A DNA stretch of 44,092 bases from Frankiales bacterium (GTDB lineage: Bacteria; Actinomycetota; Actinomycetes; Mycobacteriales; SCTD01): positions 1 through 44,092 of the forward strand of contig JAOPWV010000136.1 in the NCBI GenBank assembly GCA_025965475.1, given 5' to 3'. The notes beneath the pieces were generated by a model. It made no database searches and had not been told where the DNA came from. It saw only the letters and a list, made by a program, of their open reading frames with translations. The position numbers were made by a program, and so were the translations under genes. Below are positions 8,867-16,571 of the stretch, piece after piece. Positions within the stretch are counted from its first letter, which is position 1. Each line of letters begins with the position of its first letter.

Positions 8867-9051
8867 GCGGGTCTCCTCGTGCGCTCGGGCACCACCACCG
8901 GGATCACCGGGTGAGGTGCGGGGCGACCGGAGCCCCAGCGTCCCGCGGGGTGGCGCGGGCGCGCCGGAGTGACCGGAGCAGAGCCATCCTGACAGACGAA
9001 GCGGCGCGAGTGTGATCTGCGTCTCGCGGACCACCCTGTCGGCGTATGGCG

Positions 9052-10125
9052 TCAGTCGCCGGAGTGTCCCCGGGACGCGTCGTGCTGACGGTCCCCCTGC
9101 CGGGAGTCAGCGTGCTCGCGGGAGTGTTCGCTGGTGGCACGGCGCTGTCTGGAGTCGTCGGCGTTCTTGTCGGCCTGCTCGGCGCGTCGGGCGGACTGGA
9201 CCTGTCCGGTGGGCTGGGCCTGCTGACGGCCGGCCACCCGAACAGGACGTGCCGCGCGCCGGCTCTTGCCGGCCTGGTCGTGCTGGGCCTTTGTCCACTC
9301 CTGGACGGCGCGCTGCTGGAGCTGAGTCAACGCCTTCCGGGCCGCGGTCTCCGCCTTCGCCACGGATGGGACGGCCGCAGACGGGACGGATGCAGCGGTG
9401 ATCGCGCGCGGAACAGCAGCCGCGCGGGGCCGTGACTGCGCGGCGTCCGATTCGCCCGCCTGCCCGACGAGCTGCAGTGCGTCGGCACTCAGCAGCTGGA
9501 CCAGCTGGCCCGGGAGATCCTGCGAGCCGTTCTGCCCGGCCCCGGACGCCTTGACGGTGGAGTCGGACCAGCGCAGAGCTGCCCGCAGCAGTTCCAGCGA
9601 TGCGGTGGAGGGGTCCGGCGCGGGCGCGGTTCCGCGGCGCACAGCGGCAACCGGAGCCACTGACGGTGCCGCAGCAGATACCGCAGCAGATACCGCGGCA
9701 GGCCGCGTGACCCGGACGGCCGCCGGCCCGGGGGCGGGTGCCGTCGAGCCGAGGACCAGCGGCTGAGCGGCCACCCCGGGTGGCGTGGTCCGCGTGGCGG
9801 TCAGAGTGGAGGGCTGCAGCCGGGGCCCTTGGAGGAAGAGCGCCACGGCCCGTGCCGCGGCCTCCGGAGCCTGCGCGCGCGGGGCCGCCGCCTGCTGCGT
9901 CGGCGTCGGTACGACGACGACGCCGGCGCCCGTGGTCCGGCCGCCGAGCGGCGGCAGGGTGCCGCTGCCCGGCGGGGTGACGGCCGAGGTCGCGGTGAGG
10001 ACGAGCAGGGCGATACCGGCCGAGGCGAGCACCACGAGCCCGCCGGTGGCTCCGGTGAGGAGCAACCGCGGCGGCGCAGCAAGCCTCGTCGTGCGATGCG
10101 GACGTACCGCCACCGTTCCCTTCAC
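9052..10125 (-). CDS. Ala/Pro/Thr-rich membrane-anchored hypothetical protein
   Basis: A 357-residue protein I do not recognise. One transmembrane helix near residues 18-45 (LLLTGATGGLVVLASAGIAL...) follows a short basic N-terminus. A long Ala/Pro/Thr-rich region comes next, presumably outside the cell. Then a more structured stretch appears at about 170-290 (STASLELLRAALRWSD..., KAETAARKALTQLQQRAVQEW, possibly coiled coil), and finally a strongly polar Arg/Gln/Ser/His tail. I chose GTG at 10125 (VKGTVAVRPHR), preceded by GAGTGAG; an upstream ATG at 10245 would overlap the DUF167 remnant. Bitopic proteins with such linkers are often wall-associated, but no function can be assigned. Confidence 0.6.
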   Translation of the reverse strand: MKGTVAVRPHRTTRLAAPPRLLLTGATGGLVVLASAGIALLVLTATSAVTPPGSGTLPPLGGRTTGAGVVVVPTPTQQAAAPRAQAPEAAARAVALFLQGPRLQPSTLTATRTTPPGVAAQPLVLGSTAPAPGPAAVRVTRPAAVSAAVSAAAPSVAPVAAVRRGTAPAPDPSTASLELLRAALRWSDSTVKASGAGQNGSQDLPGQLVQLLSADALQLVGQAGESDAAQSRPRAAAVPRAITAASVPSAAVPSVAKAETAARKALTQLQQRAVQEWTKAQHDQAGKSRRAARPVRVAGRQQAQPTGQVQSARRAEQADKNADDSRQRRATSEHSREHADSRQGDRQHDASRGHSGD

Positions 10126-10207
10126 CTCACTCTGTGTAGCCGTTCTGGCACGGAGAGTAGTCACAAGCCTGCTGGCCGGCCGGCTCCGGCGCGGTGAGCT
10201 GTCCGGA

Positions 10208-10422
10208 TCAGCCCGCGAGCAACCCACGGAGAGTCTCGGCATCACGGCCGTCCACCTGAACCACCTTCGTCCGGCTTGTCACGCCGGTCCCCGGCGTCAG
10301 TCCCTGCGGCGTACGCCGCAGGCCTCGGCGACGGCCGCGAGCGCGGCCTCCGTCGCGCGACCGTCCACCGCCGGCGCGGCCACGTGGACGACGACGGCCC
10401 CGTCGTGGAAGCCGCCGATCAC
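10208..10422 (-). pseudogene. Truncated, frameshifted DUF167 (YggU-like) gene
   Basis: From GTG at 10422, overlapping the signal peptidase stop (GTGA), the frame gives VIGGFHDGAVVVHVAAPAVD then ATEAALAAVAEACGVRRRD and a stop. In the next frame the family's C-terminal block continues at once as TSRTKVVQVDGRDAETLRGL and ends at 10208-10210. The DUF167 signature (AVDGxATEAxLxxxAexxGVrrxdV...GxtSRxKvv) is therefore present but split by a frameshift near 10298-10305. The usual N-terminal RVKPGxxR strand is missing. A sequencing error could explain the frameshift but not the missing start. The overlap with lepB suggests it was once the next gene of the operon. Confidence 0.6.
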
Positions 10423-11147
10423 CGGAACGTGGACGGTACGGGGAGCGGCTTCACCCGGCCCGGTGGCCAGACGACGGCGAAGGCGCGACCGATGACCTTG
10501 TCTGCCGGGATCGTGCCGTTCACCCGCGAGTCGCTCGACGCGCCCCGGTGGTCGCCCATGACCCATAGCCGGCCGGCGGCCACGAGCACCCCCGGCGCAC
10601 CTGGTCCGCAGCGCGCGCCGGTACCGGCTTCGCAGAACGGCTCGTGGTCGTCCTCGAACAGGTAGCTCTCGTCGAGCTCGACGGCCGTGGTCCATCCCCG
10701 GGGCTGAACCGTCACGTGACCCTTGCTGCAGCAGGCGACCCGGTCCCCCGGCAGGCCGATGACCCGCTTGATGTAGTCCGTCTCTCCCGGCGCCCCCAGG
10801 CCGATGAGGCGGCCGAAGGACTGGACCGCACCACGCAGGCCCGGGACCGGCACGACCGGAGGCAGCTCGCCGGTGAAGCTGTCCACCCCGTTGAACACGA
10901 CGATCTCACCCCGGTGCACGTCGCGGACCTTGTAGAGCACCCTGTTGACGAGGACCCGGTCACCATTGCAGCCCGGACAGCCGTGGAGCGTGCGCTCCAT
11001 CGAGCCGGACGGGATGAAGAAGGCCTGGACGAGGAACGCCTTCACGAGGATGGCGAGCACCACGGCCACGACAGGGAGGACGGGCAGGTCCCACCAGCCC
11101 CTGGCGGGCTTGCCCGACGTACGGCCCGACACGCTGTGCGTGCTCAT
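10419..11147 (-). CDS. lepB: Signal peptidase I
   Basis: A 242-residue type I signal peptidase that cleaves signal peptides of exported proteins at the outer face of the membrane. One N-terminal transmembrane helix spans about residues 21-44. The catalytic Ser is Ser49 in IPSGSM and the general-base Lys is Lys127 in DYIKRVIGLPGD, followed by the conserved GDHR-type block VMGDHRGASSDSR. A Cys pair CPGC at 57-60 directly follows the active-site strand, as in many actinobacterial homologues, and two further Cys pairs occur (VACCSK; FCEAGTGARC). The stop overlaps the start of the DUF167 remnant. The E. coli-type second transmembrane helix is absent, as usual in this phylum. Confidence 0.95.
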   Translation of the reverse strand: MSTHSVSGRTSGKPARGWWDLPVLPVVAVVLAILVKAFLVQAFFIPSGSMERTLHGCPGCNGDRVLVNRVLYKVRDVHRGEIVVFNGVDSFTGELPPVVPVPGLRGAVQSFGRLIGLGAPGETDYIKRVIGLPGDRVACCSKGHVTVQPRGWTTAVELDESYLFEDDHEPFCEAGTGARCGPGAPGVLVAAGRLWVMGDHRGASSDSRVNGTIPADKVIGRAFAVVWPPGRVKPLPVPSTFR

Positions 11148-11236
11148 CCGCGGACCCTACGACGGCGGCGCGGCCCGCGACGACCCTGTGCCGAGCCACC
11201 ACACACCCGTGCCTGTGGCCGAGCCGGGACCGGCCC

Positions 11237-11818
11237 TCAGCGCGTCCGGGCGCGGGCGGCAACCTCCGCCCGCAGCGCGGCCAGCATGGTCGGGTAGTCG
11301 TAGGACCCCTCGTGCCGGCGCCCGTTGAGGAAGAAGCTCGGCGTGCCGTTCACGCCGCTGCGCACCCCGCTCTCGAAGTCCTCGCGTACCCGAGGCGCCC
11401 ACGTCCGTTCGCTCAGCTCCATGACGAAACGGTCGAGGTCGGGTACACCCGCTGCAGCGGCGCACTGCAGCAACGTGGGCGCGCTCAACTCCTCCTGGTG
11501 CGTGAACAGCAGGTCGTGCATCGGCCAGAAGCTGCCCTGCGCCCCGGCGGCCTCTGCCGCCTCCGCGGCCGGCTCGGCCATCGGATGCACCTGTACCAGC
11601 GGGAAGTGCCTGAAGACGAAGGCCATCTCCTCGCCCATGGTCGCCTGCAGCGCCTTCACGACCGGATGCGCCGCACCACAGAAGGGGCACTGGAAGTCGC
11701 CGTACTCGACCATCACGACCGGCGCCTCGAGAGACCCCTGGATGTGGTCCCGCCTCGGGTCGACCGGCATCGCGAGGGCTCCAGGGGCGTTGTCGTACTG
11801 CTCGTAACCCGTCCTCAT
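11237..11818 (-). CDS. DsbA-family thioredoxin-fold oxidoreductase
   Basis: A 193-residue DsbA-like protein. The active site is CPFC at residues 44-47 in VEYGDFQCPFCGAAHPVVKAL. A helical insertion follows (PAAEAAEAAGAQGSFWPMHDLLF), then the cis-Pro loop GVNGTPSFFLNGRR. There is no signal peptide or lipobox, so unlike periplasmic DsbA this looks cytoplasmic, as in several actinobacterial thiol oxidoreductases/isomerases. ATG at 11818 is preceded by CGGAGGACGTCC. It lies 89 bases upstream of lepB on the same strand and 77 bases downstream of wrbA; co-transcription of the three is plausible but not shown. Confidence 0.9.
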   Translation of the reverse strand: MRTGYEQYDNAPGALAMPVDPRRDHIQGSLEAPVVMVEYGDFQCPFCGAAHPVVKALQATMGEEMAFVFRHFPLVQVHPMAEPAAEAAEAAGAQGSFWPMHDLLFTHQEELSAPTLLQCAAAAGVPDLDRFVMELSERTWAPRVREDFESGVRSGVNGTPSFFLNGRRHEGSYDYPTMLAALRAEVAARARTR

Positions 11819-11895
11819 GGACGTCCTCCGGAACTGATGGCGGGGTCCCTGGCTGGCGGCTACCCGACGGGTCGGGACTGAACCCGTCCGGGCTG

Positions 11896-12525
11896 CTACG
11901 ACTGGTTCGCGAGCCCGCGCCGGAAAGCGGCGGCGACCCGGGTGACCCGCCCGCCCTGGAACGTCGCGGCGGCGAGTTCGAGCTCGCCAGGCGGGTTGGC
12001 GCCGTTGGCCGAGGTGTGCGAGGTGCCGTACGGGTTGCCCTCCTGGAACTTGATCGGGTCGGTGTAGCCGGGCGCCACGACGATGCCGCCGAAGTGGTAG
12101 ATCGTCTGATACAGCGCGAGCAGCGTGGACTCGTGCCCGCCGTGCGCTGTACCCACCGACACGAAGCCGCTGTAGACCTTGTTGGCCAGCGAGCCCTGCG
12201 CCCACTGCGGCCCCAGGGTGTCGAGGAACTGCTTGAGCTGAGCCGAGACGTTGCCGTAGCGGGTCGGCGTACCGAACACGATCGCGTCCGCCCACGTGAC
12301 GTCGGTCGCCGCTGCCTCCGCGATCTCCTGCGTCTCCACCCGGTGGCTGGCCCAGCCCGCGTTGGAGGCGATGGCCTCCTCGGGCGCCAGCTCCGGCACC
12401 TTGCGCAGCCGTACCTCCGCCCCGTTCTTCTCCGCACCCTGCAGGACGGCCTTGGCGAGCTGCCAGACGTTGCCGGTGGCGCTGTAGTAGATGACCGAGA
12501 CCTTGGCGACCTTGGCATCGCTCAT
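11896..12525 (-). CDS. wrbA: NAD(P)H:quinone oxidoreductase, WrbA family
   Basis: A 209-residue flavodoxin-like protein. The FMN phosphate loop is YYSATGNVWQLA, and the WrbA signatures DAIVFGTPTRYGNVSAQLKQ and GTAHGGHESTLLALY are present, with YGTSHTSANG near the C-terminus. It should carry out two-electron reduction of quinones, avoiding semiquinone radicals. ATG at 12525 is preceded by GGAGGAAGCG; an in-frame upstream codon at 12570 has no comparable site. It is the furthest upstream gene of the minus-strand group wrbA-dsbA-lepB. Confidence 0.93.
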   Translation of the reverse strand: MSDAKVAKVSVIYYSATGNVWQLAKAVLQGAEKNGAEVRLRKVPELAPEEAIASNAGWASHRVETQEIAEAAATDVTWADAIVFGTPTRYGNVSAQLKQFLDTLGPQWAQGSLANKVYSGFVSVGTAHGGHESTLLALYQTIYHFGGIVVAPGYTDPIKFQEGNPYGTSHTSANGANPPGELELAAATFQGGRVTRVAAAFRRGLANQS

Positions 12526-12925
12526 CGCTTCCTCCAGGCAATCCTCGGGTACCGCGGGCCGGAGACGCACCGCCTCTACCCACGTCCCAGCCGTTCGCCC
12601 CCCGGATCCCCGCCCTTGACCGGACGGAGGTGCGGGCGGACCGTTCAGTGGTCCGGCCCGATGCGGCCGGCCAGGAGGCGGTCACCGTGGAACTCTCGAC
12701 GCCCTTCGCGGGAACGGCCTTCTCGCTCCCGACGCCGCGGGGCTGGAACCCGGCATCGACGCCGCTCGCGGCGCCGCCGACCAGCGGGTGCGTCGGCTGC
12801 CCGGACTGGACGGGTCCGGCGGCTCCCTGGCAGAGCACGCGGGTCCTGCTCCCGACGGCGTTCCGCGTCAGCGGGCTTCCCACCGTGGACCTGCGCTCGT
12901 AGCGCGAAGCTCGGCGGTCCCGCTG
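12526..12925. other. 400-bp gap without a recognisable gene
   Basis: This should contain the wrbA promoter region on the minus strand. A short open frame on the plus strand (12630-12902, beginning MRADRSVVRPDAAGQEAVTV) has no recognised homology, no good ribosome binding site and low-complexity composition, so I do not call it. It may be another eroded gene. Confidence 0.4.
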
Positions 12926-13807
12926 TCAGATCCCCATGAGCAGATCGGTCTCCGCGGCTTCCAGCACCCTCTGCAGGTGCATGCCCCTGTGGACGTCGAG
13001 TTCATGCGAGTTGCCACGGACGACGGCTTCGGCGAACTCCTGGATCATCGTCAGGTAGGTGTCCGCCCCGACCGCGGCCGCGCAGTCCACCTCGGCATGG
13101 CCGCCTGGGCCGTAGACCTCGACCGAGGCCCGCTCGGAGGGTACGGGCACGTCCCCACTCATCGACGCATGGCTGGCCCGGCCGCCCTGATGTTCGAGCT
13201 CGAGGCCCAGCCAGCCGTGCGGATCCCCGTGTGCCCGCTCGCCGGCCACTGGGCCGAGCGCCGCATCGAGCAGATCCACCAGATGCGGGCCCCGAGACAT
13301 CAGCACCCCTCGCTCGTGCCGCGACGGCGAGCCGGTCCTCGTGTCCGCAAAGGCTCCCGAGACCACCTGGCCGCGGCCGCCGAACGGGCGGGCCTGCGGA
13401 ACGTCACCGCCGAGGAACGCGCGTACCGCCGCGGCGTAGCGCCAGGTCAGGGCGACCTGCGTGACGGCATGCGCCACGGTCGCCGCCTCGTCCAGCTCCT
13501 CGGCGCCGGCGAGGTCGCCGCCGATCGGCATCTCCAGCAACGCGGCCTTGCCACGCCGGATCGCCGGCACGGCGTACACCGGCTGCGCCGGCGGCGGCAG
13601 GGCGAAGGCCACCGCATCGCAGTGCTCGAGAAGTTCGTCGAACGTCGCGTAGAACGGGACACCATGTTGCTCCGCAAGGCTCCGGCCCCGGTCGACCCCG
13701 CGCGCCCAGACACCCGCGAACCCGACAGCGTCGCAGGACGAGAGCGCCCGTGCGTAGACCTCTGCTGCCCGGCGGCCCGCACCGGCCAGGCCGACAGCTA
13801 CCACCAT
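12926..13807 (-). CDS. Gfo/Idh/MocA-family oxidoreductase-like protein with altered active-site motif
   Basis: A 293-residue protein with an N-terminal Rossmann domain (MVVAVGLAGAGRRAAEVYARAL) and the C-terminal alpha/beta dimer domain typical of Gfo/Idh/MocA enzymes (GPHLVDLLDAALGP, SVEVYGPGGHAEVD, MIQEFAEAVVRGN, HRGMHLQRVLEAAE). The usual catalytic/cofactor motif EKP is replaced by EMP in LLEMPIGGDLAGAEEL, so hydride transfer of the ordinary kind is uncertain. I chose ATG at 13807, where the Rossmann strand begins; ATG at 13843 would add 12 residues. It is divergent from the catalase gene across about 250 bp. The substrate is unknown; polyols or sugars are usual for the family. Confidence 0.75.
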   Translation of the reverse strand: MVVAVGLAGAGRRAAEVYARALSSCDAVGFAGVWARGVDRGRSLAEQHGVPFYATFDELLEHCDAVAFALPPPAQPVYAVPAIRRGKAALLEMPIGGDLAGAEELDEAATVAHAVTQVALTWRYAAAVRAFLGGDVPQARPFGGRGQVVSGAFADTRTGSPSRHERGVLMSRGPHLVDLLDAALGPVAGERAHGDPHGWLGLELEHQGGRASHASMSGDVPVPSERASVEVYGPGGHAEVDCAAAVGADTYLTMIQEFAEAVVRGNSHELDVHRGMHLQRVLEAAETDLLMGI

Positions 13808-13862
13808 CGTCCGACTGTAGAACCGCGTCGGACGCGACGCCATGCCCCACGGATGACAAACC

Positions 13863-13890
13863 TTGACTGGCAGGGGGTCCGGCGTAACGT
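13863..13890 (+). promoter_or_regulatory. Sigma70-like promoter for the catalase gene
   Basis: TTGACT (13863-13868), a 16-bp spacer, then TAACGT (13885-13890). Transcription from here would give a leader of about 165 bases before the catalase ATG. I see no clear FurA/CatR-type operator. Confidence 0.5.
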
Positions 13891-14060
13891 CGCAAACGCG
13901 ACCTCCCCCGGATTCCGGTTGGGACGACGGGTCCGCGCCGAGGTCGACGTGCCGGTCGGACGTCCGCCTCAGGCATCTAGGTGTGACTGCCCGCCGGTCG
14001 CTGTGCGGCTCCCCGACGTCCCGCCGGAATCGCTGCCGGGGCCCGGCAGGAGGAGGACTC

Positions 14061-15560
14061 ATGACGGACGAGGTTCGACCGATCGACGACGTACGACCGA
14101 GCGACGAGGTACGGCCGACGACGACCGACGCCGGCATCCCGGCGGCGAGCGACGAGTTCTCGCTGACCGTGGGCCCGAATGGGCCGGTGCTGCTGCAGGA
14201 CCACTACCTCATCCAGAAGATGGCGCAGTTCAACCGCGAACGGGTACCCGAGCGCGTCGTACACGCGAACGGCGGCGGGGCCTACGGGTTCTTCCAGACC
14301 ACCGAGGACATCACCGAGTTGACCCGTGCGGACCTGTTCCGGCCGGGTCAGCGGACGGACATGTTCGCCCGCTTCTCCACCGTGGCAGGGGAGATGGGCA
14401 CCCCGGACACCTGGCGGGACCCGCGCGGCTTCGCGCTGAAGTTCTACACGCGGCACGGGAACTACGACATGGTCGGCAACAACACCCCGATCTTCTTCGT
14501 CCGGGACGCGCAGAAGTTCCAGGACTTCATCCACTCGCAGAAGCGCCGGGCCGACACGCACGTCCGTGACCACAACATGCAGTGGGACTTCTGGACGCTG
14601 TCCCCGGAGTCGGCCCACATGGTCACCTGGCTGATGGGCGACCGCGGCATCCCACGCACCTGGCGGCAGATGAACGGCTACTCGAGCCACACCTATCTGT
14701 GGGAGAACGCCGGCGGAGAACGGCACTGGGTCAAGTACCACTTCAAGACCGACCTGGGGGTCGCCCACCTGACGCAGGAGGAGGGCGACCTGCTCGCCGG
14801 CGCCGACGGTGACTTCCACAAGCGCGACCTGAGCAACGCGATCAGGAAGGGCGAGGATCCGTCCTGGACGCTGTACGTCCAGGCCATGCCGTACGAGGAC
14901 GCGGCCGACTACCGCTTCAACCCCTTCGACCTGACAAAGGTCTGGCCGCACGGCGACTACCCGCTCATCAAGGTCGGCGAGATGGTGCTCAACCGGAACC
15001 CGGAGAACTACTTCGCCGAAGTCGAGCAGGCCGCCTTCGAACCGGCGAACATGGTGCCGGGTATCGGGCCGTCGCCCGACAAGATGCTGCTGGGCCGGCT
15101 GTTCAGCTACCCCGACACGCACCGCTACCGGATCGGGCCCAACTACCTGCAGCTCCCGGTGAACAGGCCGCGCTCCGAGGTCAACACGTACAACCGCGAC
15201 GGGGCGATGCGGTACGAGAACCCCGGCGACCCGACGTACGCGCCCAACTCGTTCGGCGGGCCGCGGGCCATGCCCGAGCTGTACGGCAAGGACCTGAGCT
15301 GGTACGTCGAGGGCGACGAGATCGTGCGGTCGGCCTACCAGCCGCACCGCGAGGACGACGACTTCGGGCAGGCGCACACCCAGGTCAACAAGGTGCTCGA
15401 CGACGCCGCCCGCGACCGGCTGGTCAGCAACATCGTCGGCCATGTCAGCAAGGGCGTGGCGGAGCCGGTGCTCAGCCGGGTCTTCGAGTACTGGCGCAAG
15501 GTCGACAAGACCATCGGCGATCGGGTCGAGCAGGGCGTGCGGCACCCGCTGCCGGTCTGA
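14061..15560 (+). CDS. katA: Monofunctional haem catalase
   Basis: A 499-residue small-subunit catalase that splits H2O2 to water and oxygen. The distal His is in RVVHANGGGAYGFF, the conserved Asn in YDMVGNNTPIFFVRDA, and the proximal haem-ligand Tyr in RLFSYPDTHRYRIGPNY. ATG at 14061 follows AGGAGGAGGACTC. The N-terminus is unusual: the first 20 residues contain three imperfect repeats ending in VRP (DEVRP, DDVRP, DEVRP) before the usual start of the fold. It is convergent with cydB, with 15 bases between stop codons. A sigma70-like promoter lies about 170 bp upstream. Confidence 0.96.
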   Translation: MTDEVRPIDDVRPSDEVRPTTTDAGIPAASDEFSLTVGPNGPVLLQDHYLIQKMAQFNRERVPERVVHANGGGAYGFFQTTEDITELTRADLFRPGQRTDMFARFSTVAGEMGTPDTWRDPRGFALKFYTRHGNYDMVGNNTPIFFVRDAQKFQDFIHSQKRRADTHVRDHNMQWDFWTLSPESAHMVTWLMGDRGIPRTWRQMNGYSSHTYLWENAGGERHWVKYHFKTDLGVAHLTQEEGDLLAGADGDFHKRDLSNAIRKGEDPSWTLYVQAMPYEDAADYRFNPFDLTKVWPHGDYPLIKVGEMVLNRNPENYFAEVEQAAFEPANMVPGIGPSPDKMLLGRLFSYPDTHRYRIGPNYLQLPVNRPRSEVNTYNRDGAMRYENPGDPTYAPNSFGGPRAMPELYGKDLSWYVEGDEIVRSAYQPHREDDDFGQAHTQVNKVLDDAARDRLVSNIVGHVSKGVAEPVLSRVFEYWRKVDKTIGDRVEQGVRHPLPV

Positions 15561-15575
15561 GGATCGGCCGGAGGA

Positions 15576-16571
15576 TCAGGCCTCCTCGAGACGCCCTCGC
15601 TGCTGCAGGACGTAGAGCAGGATCAGGGAGGGCACGCACAGCAACGCCGCCGCGACGAAGATCACCGCGACCGACACCAGCGTCGGACGCGGGGCGGCGG
15701 CGTCGGCGATGCGGAGATGGGTTCCGAGCAGGTAGGGGTACTGCGCGACGCCCCAGCCGATGACGACGCCGCCCGCCGCGACGACGGCGAAGCCGCGCGG
15801 CACGCGGGGCACGGCGCTGCGCAGCAGGGCCAGCGCCGTGAGGCCGGCCGCGGCCGACAGGACGACGAAGGGCAACCCGGGGCCGAGAAGCTGGTCGAAC
15901 AGATGGCGGGCGTCCGCATGCAGGATGAAGATGCCGGCGATCGAGACCACGCCGGCGACCCCGGCCATGACCAGCGCCCGGTGCCGGAAGTACGCCTCCA
16001 GGTCCTGGAGGCGCCGGGCCCGGGCATCCGCGGTCAGGAGTACCGCGGCCACATAGGCGCAGACGACGACAGCGAGGACGCCACCGAGCAGGGACGTCGG
16101 ATTCACCCAGCTGCCGACCGCCTCCCCGTTGCCGCCGTCCGGCACCCGCCCCGAGGCGATGCCGCCCGCCACCGTCCCGAAGAAGAAGGGGGTGAGCACG
16201 GACGAGATGGCGAAGGCCGCCCCTGTCACGCGCTGCTCCGCCGTACGCACCAGGACCTTGCGGAACGCGAAGCCGGATCCCCGCAGCACGATCCCGAGGG
16301 CGGCCAGCCCGAGCGGGACGTACAGCGTGGTCATGATGGCGGCGAAGGCGGGTGGAAACGCCGTCCACATCACGACGAGGCAGAAGATGAGCCAGACGTG
16401 GTTGGCCTCCCACACCGGGCCGACGGAGTGGTCGATCAACTCGCGTGGCCGGCGGCCCCGCTCGGCACCGCCGGCTGTCAGGTCCCAGAAGCCGGCTCCG
16501 AAGTCGGCCCCGGCGAAGATGGCGTACAGCACCACGCCGGTGAACAGGATGACGGCCGCGAGGGTACTCAC
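15576..16571 (-). CDS. cydB: Cytochrome bd ubiquinol oxidase subunit II
   Basis: A 331-residue integral membrane protein with about eight or nine hydrophobic helices. Family motifs are LYAIFAGADFGAGFWDL at residues 12-28 and VGPVWEANHVWLIFCLVV near 50-67. GTG at 16571 overlaps the cydA stop by 4 bases (GTGA), so it is translationally coupled. A longer open frame runs upstream inside cydA and is discarded. With CydA it forms the high-affinity bd-type quinol oxidase, which reduces O2 without pumping protons and supports respiration at low oxygen or under NO/sulfide/cyanide stress. No cydX-like small gene or cydCD is seen downstream. Confidence 0.93.
   Translation of the reverse strand: MSTLAAVILFTGVVLYAIFAGADFGAGFWDLTAGGAERGRRPRELIDHSVGPVWEANHVWLIFCLVVMWTAFPPAFAAIMTTLYVPLGLAALGIVLRGSGFAFRKVLVRTAEQRVTGAAFAISSVLTPFFFGTVAGGIASGRVPDGGNGEAVGSWVNPTSLLGGVLAVVVCAYVAAVLLTADARARRLQDLEAYFRHRALVMAGVAGVVSIAGIFILHADARHLFDQLLGPGLPFVVLSAAAGLTALALLRSAVPRVPRGFAVVAAGGVVIGWGVAQYPYLLGTHLRIADAAAPRPTLVSVAVIFVAAALLCVPSLILLYVLQQRGRLEEA

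Noticed and set aside
12788-14569. 593-codon plus-strand frame across the Gfo/Idh-like gene and into catalase
   Set aside because: Low-complexity composition, no motif, and it conflicts with two supported genes and the catalase promoter.
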